Shown piece after piece: positions 46,516 to 57,199 of a DNA stretch of 64,000 bases. Each line of letters opens with the position of its first letter. Positions within the stretch are counted from its first letter, which is position 1. The notes beneath the pieces are model-generated. The model did not search any database. It was given only the letters and a program-made list of their open reading frames with translations, and was not told where the DNA came from. Origin of the DNA: Siphonodentalium dalli. Taxonomy: Eukaryota > Mollusca > Scaphopoda > Gadilida > Siphonodentaliidae. The DNA lies in NCBI GenBank assembly GCA_032622095.1, contig CP136068.1, positions 8,907,314 to 8,971,313 on the forward strand, given 5' to 3'. Made by a program: the position numbers and the translations under genes.

Positions 46516-48077
46516 CAGCTTTACTTGTACCTAACATACTCGTCACTCAAATCACATTATTGTAATAATATTCGAGCTCATTTGCAGCAATATTGTGAGA
46601 AAATATATTTCCAGATAGATTACATGCAAACAGCTTGTGGACTTACCTTTCGTAGGTCGATGCTGCTTCGGATCTCACTTGCCAACGCACCAGATTATAT
46701 GTTATATATCCCGCTCCAGTGTCAGCACATTCCAATCATAGAAGTATGTCTCATGATATATGCGACGATTTTTCCAGGTCATTACCTGTGTTAATAATGG
46801 TTGGCAACTTATTACGGATATTAATTAAGGTGACGTGAAATGGTGTCTTTCTACGATGATAATAATTAGTTATTCAAACAAGTAAATCTTCAATACACAG
46901 CTCAGGCACATCCTGAATTCAGCTATTATAGCTATATTTAACTGTCATATTTAAATATGGAGAGTGTCGTTTTGTGAATTCGACAAACTTGGATAATATA
47001 AAATCATTGTTCACAAACATTATTCAAAGTCGATACTAAATTTGCTATAGTGGCGAAACAGAAACATGTTTCGATCCTGCGAAAGATTAGTACGCGATCA
47101 GGCAGTTGAATGACATTCAGTTGGTCATACTTTTGAGTTTGCTATTGAGTGGCTATGTTAATGTCGTAGACATGCATCATTGTGTCAATATCAGCTAATT
47201 TAAGCCGACGGAAAAGTTGCAGAACGAATTTTATCTGGGGACTGTTCATTTCCTGGAAAATTATAAAGAGAGCAATTTGGCAATGTACATGTACCAGGAT
47301 GTACTATCCCAATATATGAATAACAAACAGGGAAATAATGGATTTATCACCGACCAATTCAACTATAGTTCATAGGATTCAATGGCAAGCTGAAACACTC
47401 AAAATAGTACAAGCGTTTGTTGTTTTTCTGAAAATATTATTGAGCGGTACTTTACGCTTAAAGTCTGTTATAGAATAGTTAGGCAACCGAACTTCGACGT
47501 ATACCTATCGATTTCAATAGCTGGCGTACTCGAAGGAAACTTTGACTAAACACCAGTAAACCACTGGCACCACGATTTTCATTATCCAGCTGATAGGTAC
47601 GGATACCACTATGATGGTGGAACATTTTATCACATCAGTTCAACACCGCCTTAAATGTTATTGTTGCTTAGTAAGTTTTTGAATTCAAATTTAGTTATTT
47701 AATTTATGCAATGGAATAGATTTTCGCGAGATACACCATCAAATTATTTTAACTTGATCACCAAACTCATTATAATTGTTGATACGCATTAACTCACGTT
47801 AAGAAATGGTATGTGTCGTTATGGTTCACGGCCTGTTATCTCGCTCTATATGTGCGAGTAAGTTGTATCCTGCCACGTACATTCACCTTTGTGGCCTTGA
47901 CATAATACATTGATATATGTAGTAAGTGGCTGCAATTGGTGAATCACTACCTATAGATTGAAACCGATAAGAGGGAGTAAACACTCGTCTGGACACCTGG
48001 TAGAATATATTACACAACTAGGCAGCTGTTACGAACAGGAAAGCAGAATACATGTATTGAAGTTTGTTCTAATATAA
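46516..48077. other. Non-coding spacer with one repeat fragment
   Basis: 46898-46935 (CAGCTCAGGCACATCCTGAA) matches an end of the TIR element at 32251-32790. No gene recognised. Confidence 0.45.
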
Positions 48078-48754
48078 TGGCTGCGGACACACGTACCACA
48101 GTAGCGATGGCATAGTAGGTGTGACATTTAATTATGGTGGAGTTTGGTGACAATTGATTGTCATAATTAATATTCCACAGCAAGCCATGTCACTCTCTGC
48201 AAATTCGCACAATGAGTCTACCAAGCTCTACCAGCAACGGTCGATCTCAAGGATGTCTCTACCTGAATGTCTTATCGCTGTTGGTCTTTACTCAACACGC
48301 AGTGTTATATTTTGCATGCTAACACACAAGTCCACTTGATAACTTAATGAATAACCAATCTCTGCCAACAGCCATTATTGTTCTTACTAATGAAATTAAT
48401 ATAAGTAAATAAACATGCATGCATTGAGATCATATAAAAAACGTACCACATGTATGATATATGAGTGAATGAGGAATTGCCACCAGGCCACGGTCAAACA
48501 CAATTCTGGACGATCTATCGTGCAATCATATATATCGTAGCGAATACAATTTAGCAAAACGTAATGAGTAGAGATCAACCTTGGTGAAACGCAATGGGTT
48601 AATTGGTCCAGTCTACTCATTTTGCGGAAAATCAGCGGGCGACATGGCTAGCTATGGCACAGAATTATGACGGACCAATTGTCACCAAACTGCACCATAA
48701 TAGATTGTCACACCTACTATGCCATCGCTACTGTGGTACGTGTGTCCGCAGCCA
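48078..48754. mobile_element. TIR element with TGGCTGCGGACACACG ends
   Basis: Terminal inverted repeats of about 98 bp (48078-48175 and 48657-48754) share TGGCTGCGGACACACGTACC and GGCATAGTAGGTGTGACA. The short interior has no ORF of interest. Target duplication unclear. Confidence 0.85.
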
Positions 48755-49441
48755 ATGACATTGAAGGTCAATAGTTCAATTGACCAACTTTAACTTGTCG
48801 CATAGCGTGACAGAGATATTAACCCTTCCAATATTAAATACTAATTGACGAGTAGTTCCACAGGAAATGTTCTGATAATAAGTTCACATAGGTGGTTTGT
48901 TGAATTTGTTATCTGAACAATTCACTTCAGTTAATATAAATCATTCACATGACGTCATGTGGACAAACGTCAAAAGAAATAAAGTCTACCTGAGTGCAAA
49001 TACTGCATTTGGGGACCATGTTTGATCTGATCTTTCCTTTGACCAGTCGGGGTGAAAGTTGTTAAGTCGTCTTATATGACGCACTGTATGCCGTGTTCCA
49101 AATTTGGACTAGGTTTGACTTATGGTTGAAAAGTTATAAACGCGCCAAAAGCGTAAAAAGAATTCATTTCTTTTCTTGTGATGGAGAATTTTTCAAATAT
49201 TTCAAAGCTGGTGTTGATATATTGTACCCTAGTGAACTACTCAGTAAAATTAACCACTACTCTTTATTCGAGTTTGCCAAACTTATATGTACGATTGATG
49301 TAACAATTATTGTATACATCACAATAATTTGAGTGAAATATGTAACCTAATTTTTTGCAATTTTCTGTCCACAAAATTGAAATTGTGACAGCACATCGAA
49401 ACTTATTGAATCTGTCTGAGGTTCAATCATATCGTTACAAG
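48755..49441. other. Non-coding spacer
   Basis: 48822-48930 resembles 210-310 and has a GTTCTGATAATAAG / TTATCTGAAC inverted pair, perhaps a short MITE. No gene. Confidence 0.45.
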
Positions 49442-50527
49442 TTATTTATACCAAATTTGAAGCAGGTATCTAACTGTCAAATTTACTCGGGTAACCAACC
49501 CAATGAACTTTAATCTCCTTAACGGTTGTTCCATGTACATGTCTTGACCGTCTGTCAATAACTGACTCAACTTCATTGTCTTTAAAATACTGAATTTCTG
49601 TCTTGCAAAACGAACCAGCAATATTTTCACCATCTAGGTCTTGCAGTTTGTATGTAACTGGCGAAGTTTACAAATTTTAGTGATTTTGAACATTTCCGTC
49701 GTTGTCCAATTAGGCAAATAACCCTTGTCAAATGTGCGTTTAGTTTTATTTATAAGTACCAAATCTCCAACTTTAAGAGTTTTTCTTTTCTGGATTTGTT
49801 GGTACCATACAAATTTCTTGAAATTATGGCTTCATTTTAAATACTTACAGACGCAGGTGTTGTTTGAATGCTTCGATGGAAACTATTGTTGTATGAATCA
49901 ATTAAATCTTGTGAAACATTGACATACCTCAATGTTAGATTGTGCGTAAAATATTTCCACATACGAGTTTTCAAAGATCTCTGGAACCGTTCCACAATAC
50001 TACATTTGGTTTCAGGATATTCAGTTGAAGAAATAAATGTTTTTAGATTTCAAAAAATCCAAAAACAATTTATTTTTGAATTCTGAACCTTTGTCATCTT
50101 GAAAAGATGCAGGTTTGCGTTTTGAATTCGTAAGAATTTTTTTTTAATTCTCAATCAAAGTTTTTTCAGTGTTATCTTTAATTTGAATTACCCATGCAAA
50201 TTTTGAGGAGAAAAACATTAATTACGCAAAGCAAATATCTTAACTCGTCATTTTGTTTTTTTAATTTATGTAGATCAGCGATGTCAGCCTGCCATTGAAT
50301 ATCAATACCTGCAACTATTTTTTTTTACGTCTTCGAAATTTTCGAATTATCGGCTTGTGTAATGTGTATGTTTTCTGGCCCTGTAACCAATTTGTTTACA
50401 TCTCGATTTTTTATGTATTTGGTTTTGCAGCTCTGAATAACTGTTTTACCCCATTAAAACCACCTGTATTTTTAGGATTGTAATAAATGCCTGTCAATAA
50501 TTCATCAAATTTGAATATGCGTCCCAT
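49442..50527 (-). pseudogene. Decayed Polinton-type integrase
   Basis: Read on the minus strand through several frameshifts and stops, the pieces in order are: FDELLTGIYYNPKNTGGFNG with TYTLHKPIIRKFRRR, the N-terminal zone typical of Polinton/F54H12.3-type integrases; VAGIDIQWQADIADL with the first catalytic Asp; DDKGSEFKN with the second Asp; the third block with VERFQRSLKTRMWKYF and the catalytic Glu; YNNSFHRSIQTTPASV; and a chromodomain-like end VHWVGYPSKFDS. The family is a retroviral-type DDE integrase that inserts the element with 6-bp duplications. It follows the virion-like genes below, as in Polintons. It is inactive by sequence. Confidence 0.85.
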
Positions 50528-50553
50528 CTAGTCGATAAATTTGTTCTGGGAGT

Positions 50554-51177
50554 TTAGAGTTTTGTTTTGAAAGGTGTAAGACTTTTAACAGCTCGCTTCC
50601 GTTTTTTCAAGCTTACTTCAGGCACCGACGATGGTGTCTGAAAATTTCAATCATCATCCAAACTTTTTATTTGTTTTTGCATCCACAACCACCGACCTCT
50701 ATTACCGACATAATCTTGAGTTACATTTATTTCACTCAAACCTCGTGCAAATTTCGCCCACCCATTAGGTTCGAATCCTTTACGCTGTCGTAAAATATCA
50801 TTTACAAGATCGACAATATTTGAATCTTGAATTATTTCATCTGATTATTTTAGCTGCCCATGTGTATCCCATTTCATATGTGGATGTGTTTGCAATAAAT
50901 TTAACAACTGCTGCCATTTTACACGGAATTTACCAGGAATGCTTTCGACAATTTTATCATCAATACTTTCCACTTTTGGTTGAGAAGAAAAATATTTTGG
51001 CTGTAATGATTTTTGGGAATTTTGAAATTTGTATAAATTTTCGCCATGCATTTGAACTTTTTCTGATTCAGAGATATTTTTATCAAATACTGAATTTAAT
51101 TCTTTGAAAGAATTAGAAGTATCCATCATTTCAGGATTTGGTGGTAAATGTGGTTTATTGACTTGTAGTTTTTTCAA
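50554..51177 (-). pseudogene. Decayed Polinton-associated protein (NIVDLVND family)
   Basis: Minus-strand frame with in-frame stops at about 50845 and again before the C-terminus. Recognisable parts are a helical KFRVKWQQLLNLLQTHPHMKW segment split over about residues 80-100, then SNIVDLVNDILRQRK and GWAKFARGLSEINV. This combination recurs beside integrases in cnidarian and mollusc Polinton-like elements, by recall; its function is not known to me. The C-terminal tail is basic (KKRKRAVKS). Confidence 0.7.
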
Positions 51178-51204
51178 TTTTGCCGAAATGGCACATTGTT
51201 TTCA

Positions 51205-51592
51205 TATTTCCCTTATCAAATGTCCTGCTCCAGCCGCAATTGCCCCTCCCGCTCATGTTGCAATAACTTCACCAATTAATGGTCCAAGGAATAATAATGG
51301 TAGAAAAAATACATTTTGGTTAAAAAAAAAATCTTTTTCTTTTCAAAGTATTTGCTAGAAAGATCTCGGATATATTTGCGCTTTGGGTGTAGTTTATGCT
51401 TCTTGGCTTTTCTCAATTAAACATTCCTTTTAACAATTTTTTTTTGCAACATTCTGAAATACAGCCAATTACTTTCTTTGGTGCATTTTTTATCATTTTC
51501 TTACGAAATTTTGGAGATGATTCGCTAAGAGTCACAACAAAATTACCATGGTTCATTATCAGAGGAACCCTTTTCTGTGTGTGTTTACCCAT
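51205..51592 (-). pseudogene. Decayed small core-like Polinton protein
   Basis: The first 59 codons (51413-51592) are open: MGKHTQKRVPL, then SSPKFRKKMIKNAPKKVIGC and ISECC. After a frame change a basic HKLHPKRKYIRDL segment and a hydrophobic LPLLFLGPLIGEVIA segment continue the same protein type. It resembles the intact 102-aa ORF at 27373-27681 in layout. Frameshifts and stops make it non-functional. Confidence 0.65.
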
Positions 51593-53284
51593 CTTTACAC
51601 TTCAACGTTCTAAAATGAATTATTGTTCTGATTACTTCAATAGTTATTCTGTAGAAAATTTCGATTAAAGGCTTCAAATGCCAATTTAGATCGTGTTGAC
51701 AATTTCATAAATTTTGGATTCTTGTAATTTAAACCACCGGTTTTTGTATTCATAAGATAATATGCAGGTGTTTCAATTGATGGAATTGGTGATATTCTTT
51801 TCATATATAATATATGATCTTGAGCGCGTTACCATTTCTGACTATGGTTTTCTTGTAGTTTTTGTGACACTTTAAATGCGATAAGCTATGAGATGTAAAA
51901 CGTAGCTTATGTTCAGAAGCTAAATAACTACTTATATATTTTTTTGTCATTGTCAAGTTGACTACCTCGTGGTTAGTCATGATGACTCGTGGGATGGTAC
52001 TGGTATAGTCAAAATGACTCCCAATATCCATGACCAACCCAAAGGTAGTCATATTGACCAGTTATTTTTCTCAGTGTGGAATGTCCTATTCATAAGTTAT
52101 TTATTTTATCGATATGTGACAAAGTACTATTCGACCAAGTGATTATCGGGCGCTCAAAACAAACTTCAGTTGTGCGGATGAACACGTTTATTTATGACTC
52201 TTCGCTTGACCTCATTTGTTCAAACATTGGAACTATAATACTGGAAGTTCCCCCAATTCGGCTCTCCCACGCTCATAATTTATGGTTGAAAGATGTCTGT
52301 TTGGACACGATATATACTCAAGTTATGAAAATAGTAAATATATATTGTACATTTACATTCGTCTAACTAATTGTGACAGTCTAATGCCATCAAGTCCAAG
52401 TCGATAACTCCGTGTTCGTGTGAACACAATAGTTCGACATGACTGTGGCGGCGTTAAGAGTGTCAACATAAGCGTGTTGTCACCAGTGACGTAACTCACT
52501 GATGTGACATTACCACTTTTATTTTCATTACCGATACAGTATAGCGTATATGCCAGGAACTGTGTTGTGGAAGGAATAATTTTAATGGCCTTGCACTGTG
52601 TTTCTCCACAGATCTGAGGCAATTATATGGCAGTGTACGGTAGACTGGATACATCCTTATAAATTGCCTATCAAGCTGAAAGAAAGAATTCCGTACATCG
52701 TTACGCTGGTCTGACCACTGCCATAATGTATATCTTCGTTATTAAATCTAACATGCTTGATTAAGTGTTTTGTCATATAAATCATAATGTGCAATGTCTT
52801 GCTTCATGTATACATGTATTAATTGAGGGTAGAAATAAATATTGTTTAAACCAAGTGTTTTGTCAGTTGCAATTCATTCTGGCTTGATCAAGCCAAATTT
52901 CAAATGAATACGGACAGTTCGGTTTCTCAGAATAATGCAAACGAAAGTCTTAGATAAAACAATGAGTGATTTGCTCTCAGTCTGTGTACGAGATGGCAGC
53001 GTTCTGTGCAACACAACAGGGAATGAACTCTGACCTCCAGGCCGATAGGTGTGTACTAGAAAACGTTCATGTTTACCCCCATTCCAGATGTGGTAAATAT
53101 AGAGATCGTGTTTTAACTTTACTGCAAACTGCCATGATTTCTGATTACTATGGCACGTTTGTGTTCTGATAATATGAGGCCTGCATTAAACTTTGTCCAA
53201 CTGTTGAATGTTGTGGCTGAAGTTAGTGGGGTGAGACAACCCACCTCCGTTACCACGTCCCTAACTAACGAGGATATATCCGCA
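51593..53284. other. Non-coding DNA at the edge of the Polinton relic
   Basis: Bases about 51810-51860 (ATGATCTTGAG then TATGGTTTTCTTGTA) match 10064-10110 and 40276-40322 in the duplicated block. No gene recognised; ORFs here lack domains. Confidence 0.45.
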
Positions 53285-54270
53285 TCACGTACATTTTCCA
53301 TCCTTAAGTGTTTGCCAAATGTCTGCTGCGAGTAATGCGTCCACATCTTTCCCGAAGTCTTTCGCTTCTCTCACGAAATCACATCTATGTGGACTATTGT
53401 CGGGATCATACATCCCGGACGATACGCTCATGTGCTTCGGGCTCATGGCCAACGGAAGCATCCCAGTAATGTATACATCCTCCATCGGAAATATACTGTA
53501 ATATTCAGCCACAGTCTGGATGTACTTCGCTAACCCGCTGGGAATCACATACATAATTCCCGTACAGTACGGAGGAAACATTTGGTATGGGTAAACCGAA
53601 TACGCCACTCCATACTTCGGGTGATGCCTTTTTGTAAATGAATAGTATATACAGAACCCGTATATAGTACTGTCGTCGAGAACAGAAAGCTCCTTGAACA
53701 ACAACGGCAAATGAATGAACGCGTCATCATCGACTTTCAACACTCGTCTCGCAGTTGAGCACTCGTCTTTCATCCACGTCAGACCTAAGAGAACTTTTAA
53801 AGTTAAATTATAATAACTATCAACGTAATCCTGCTGTAGAATATCCCCGTATTCCTTAGCCTCGTCCAGCAATATATGAGACATGTCATCCTCATCAGTG
53901 CGACCAAACATGAACACTATTTTTATCATTTCATGTCTTGACATCCCTGGTCATGAACCTTCTCTTGCCACACTGCCCCATGTCGTGCGGATGCCGTTTC
54001 GATTTCGTTGGTGAGAGGGAATTGATGTAATGAGAACAAGTGAGAAGGGACGCGCCTCCTTCTCGCACACGATCTTCGGTTTTATTAGGTAACCGTGGTT
54101 TAGTCGTGTCACCTTGGTAACGCCAATAGTAAAGCTTTTATCTGTAGGACGCAGTTCAACGTTATAACACATCACAATGAACAGAACGGAAGCAGCAATC
54201 ACAAACAGCTTGTGTCGTACTCTAATTTGTTTTGGTTGTCACCTGACAACGAATCTAAACCAACGCCTTC
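53285..54270 (-). pseudogene. Beta-1,3-galactosyl/N-acetylglucosaminyltransferase-like gene (GT31), interrupted
   Basis: The minus-strand exon follows a good acceptor (CTTCTTTATTTTCAG, exon from 54270). A basic stretch and membrane segment (KLFVIAASVLFIVM) suggest a type II Golgi protein. GT31 blocks follow: PFSLVLITSIPSHQRNRNGI with RTTWGS; KIVFMFG; RVLKVDDDAFIHL with the metal-binding DDD; FPPYCTGIMYVIPSG; and EDVYITGML. About 306 codons are a normal length for the family. Two lesions are visible: a TGA at 53951-53953 in an otherwise continuous frame, where a Trp codon would fit, and a TGA at 54239-54241 upstream of the membrane segment with no ATG before it. Catalytic blocks are otherwise well kept, so a recent pseudogene, a null allele or a sequence error are all possible. 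Confidence 0.85.
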
Positions 54271-55603
54271 CTGAAAATAAAGAAGAATACTGTGTTGTTT
54301 AAATATTGTCGAGATCGAAACGAGAACTGCGCGAAACGGACGCACTATATATATATAAATAGATATATTTTGGCGTTACACATCCTAGCACAACTGTCTT
54401 GTCCGCATCGATAATATTACTGATCTGTACATATTATTATACTCATCTGTTATATGTAACATACATGTATGACGTTATACAATAAACAGTTAGCTAAATG
54501 TGAGCGTACCCCGTATCCAGTGGTGCATTTTGCGGGTTATTTGATCGTGAAATAGATATCACTAGCTCGAAGGTCTGGGTTCGTTGTTATCGATGTGACA
54601 TTTTGTGTACTACGTTGTGAGTCTAGTCGACGTACACCAACCGGTGGGCAGCGAGTTATCAAATACACTTGACTAATTTAAATATATGTTTAGCATCGCA
54701 CCAAAAGCAAATTGATGAGTTTGAGGTTTTTATTGTGGGTGCAAATAGGAACATGCCGGGAGCATACAGGGAAGTTATAATAATGATCTCGATTATTTTG
54801 AAGTTCGAATTGACTGTTTTCTATAGTTTTGGTTGAATCATATTAAGTTAAAAGTTATGATGCACCTGCGAAGTACATGTAGTTATGATTGCAATTAATT
54901 CATTGAATTTTGTCGCGTCCAGCATTACCCCAGCCATCGACGTTTTTGGTTCATGTTCATGCACGCACATGTAACATCGGCTTACATATTAACTGAGAAG
55001 TCAACCCATTTTTTGTGGGGGTAACATAGGTTTGGTAGGGAGGCCCAAGCACAATCAGATTGGCCTATTTAATCCTGCCCTTATTCCATTCAATAAACCC
55101 ATTCTATATATAGAGGATCTCACATGAGTTTATATTTTATACGGAATCTTAACAACCGAGTTAACTAATTTCGATTTGAGCCGAAGTTCACAAAGGCTAA
55201 AATAGAATTTAGTGGAGGAGGTTGATAAATTACGTATAAAATAGAACGAGTATTAGATACCTTTTATCACATGATCAAATAAATGCGAAGCAACGCGAAG
55301 TATTCATCTAGACAACTACTAGTATCATACACATCAACAGTCGCAAGTCATTTAGGCCTAAATAATGGCGTGACATCATCGTACGTGCTAATATTACACG
55401 TGTATTACACGTTAATAATTATTAACCTCGTTCTGTTGGTTAATTATGTGATAAATTGTGATATTAAAAGTTCGTTTAATAACAGGAAATAGTGCGAGGT
55501 GACCCTTGACTTCCGGTTTGTCGTCTATTTACACTCTGTATATTATGCCTTCCTATATTTTTCCAACCAGCTATTATCATGAAGAGTTTGAAAAGTTATG
55601 TCA
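54271..55603. other. Non-coding DNA upstream of the GT31-like exon
   Basis: Probably intron or promoter of the GT31-like gene; no upstream coding exon recognised. Confidence 0.4.
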
Positions 55604-56200
55604 TTAGGCTAAATAAAAAAGGTTTTGGTTCTCAGGCCCCGCCACATTGAATAAAAAGGGCCACATTAGGCATTGTTATTGCAATGCCTGATGTTATAAC
55701 AAAAACAATTAACAAAAAAAAAAATTCAAAAAAAAAGGGACTTGCAGGCTTACAACATGAAGTAGATGACTACAATTAAGAAAATGATTAGCTGATTCTC
55801 ATGCTCTTCATACAATTAGTCATTGTGATCTAACTTACACTAATTGTAACTCCATACAATTGAAAGGCACAGGATTAAATGCAGGTTCACATATTAGAAT
55901 GGGGAGGTATCAGTTTTTAGAAAACAATAACAATAGTGAATGTCAGGGGCATTGTATAATGTTAGGTAATCCCGGTCATAGACTGGTAGTAAAATGTCAT
56001 TTTTATATAAGATTAAATGAGTTTATATGCATAACAGTCCCCTCTACATTTTTGGTTATTACTAGACAGAGGAAGGTATCTTTGTCCATGCTTACTATGT
56101 GCAGAAAAAAATTAAAAATAAAAATAAAAACCTCCCTCCCTCCCTCATTGATTTGAAAAAACAATTGCCCGAGAACCAAAACCCTTTTTTTTTGGCCTTA
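55604..56200. mobile_element. TIR element with GGTTTTGGTTCTC ends
   Basis: TTAGGCTAAATAAAAAAGG and TTTTGGTTCTCAGGC on the left are mirrored by GCCCGAGAACCAAAACCC and an A/T run ending GGCCTTA on the right. ORF 55860-56156 inside has no domain and ends in a CCTCCC repeat, so I do not call it. Confidence 0.7.
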
Positions 56201-56389
56201 TATATACACCATTAAACACACCAAAGTGTCTTTATTTATCTGGGACTATTTCTTTACACACGCAAACAACGCACAGTTACATGAACAGTCATCGCATGTC
56301 TTATAGAAGCCGATGTTAGTTTAGCGTCCCATTTGTTGATTTAAGTAGGTTTTGTCGAGGCTTTAGGTCATGTAATAAATATAATCTGT

Positions 56390-56530
56390 AACTCATCCCC
56401 AGGGTATAGGCTCTAGCGGAATTTACAAAACTCGTCCACTACATTAGGTCTGGACCTCAACAAAGGCTCGTCCAGATCTAATTTTCTGGACTCAGTTTGT
56501 AAATTCCGCTATAAGCTGGGGACTCGTTGT
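56390..56530. mobile_element. Short palindromic MITE (TAGCGGAATTTACAAA)
   Basis: CTAGCGGAATTTACAAAAC is mirrored by GTTTGTAAATTCCGCTA about 85 bp further on, with ATCCCCAG / CTGGGGAC beyond. No coding. Confidence 0.75.
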
Positions 56531-57003
56531 AGATCCTTTCTTTATTGCACATGCTGACCCCCTGTAACATGACAAATGTGGCAAGAATGAAAAAATACCA
56601 ACCGGTATGATGGCGGTATCTCATTCTAATAACAATATTGCTTGTTGGTGAATCTGGATTTAGTTCAAAATAATATGATCATATTGTTTGCACCAATATT
56701 TTATTAATCAGAAGGGAATCACATCACCCTGGAGTCTTCGTGTCTTTTCATTACACTTTCTGTACATGTACATGTACAGGCACCTTCAAGTATAAATTAC
56801 TGCACTTTCCAAACGTAATAGAACAAGATTTACATTCTCCAGAATTGTAGCAGTGTATATTTTACTTAGAACAAGTGGATCAATACCCTGTACTATCGTA
56901 AGATGTTTTGCACTGAATACATAAATACACATCAGCTTGCTGGAGTGCATTCCTTTGTGACATCAGGTCAAGAATCACTATACCGTGTACACATACATTA
57001 ATG
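56531..57003. other. Non-coding spacer
   Basis: Nothing recognised. Confidence 0.35.
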
Positions 57004-57199
57004 ACCAAAGTAATTGACAACTTAACCGCAGCAGAATTATGGGTACTTTTTCAGGATTTAGTTGGAAATATGGCTTGTTGCCATTCATCGGAAAGCTCTC
57101 GGCGAGAGCTTTCCAATGAATGGCAACAAGCCATATTTCTGACTAAATCCTGAAAAATTACCCATAATTCTGCGGTGGGTAAGGGGTCAATTACTTTGG
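57004..57199. mobile_element. 196-bp palindromic MITE (CCAAAGTAATTGAC ends)
   Basis: Arms contain CCAAAGTAATTGAC, AGAATTATGGGTA, TTTTTCAGGATTTAGT and GAAATATGGCTTGTTGCCAT, mirrored around GCTCTCGGCGAGAGC. Half of it recurs at 26123-26195 in the Polinton-like element. Confidence 0.9.

Noticed and set aside
46281-46794. Three overlapping long ORFs rich in NTITSYCGTPTRLPPIAEHQ-type repeats
   Set aside because: They are three frames of one 29-bp minisatellite that lacks stops; the period is not a multiple of three.
50765-50780. GGTTCGAATCC, resembling a tRNA T-loop
   Set aside because: It lies in the NIVDLVND pseudogene coding sequence and no cloverleaf can be built around it.
49725-51668. Plus-strand ORFs of 60-96 aa over 49.7-51.7 kb
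   Set aside because: They are antisense to the decayed Polinton genes, whose minus-strand reading gives recognisable motifs.
53951-53953. TGA as selenocysteine in the GT31-like gene
   Set aside because: No selenoprotein is known in this family as far as I can recall, the site is not catalytic, and a second upstream TGA also interrupts the frame.
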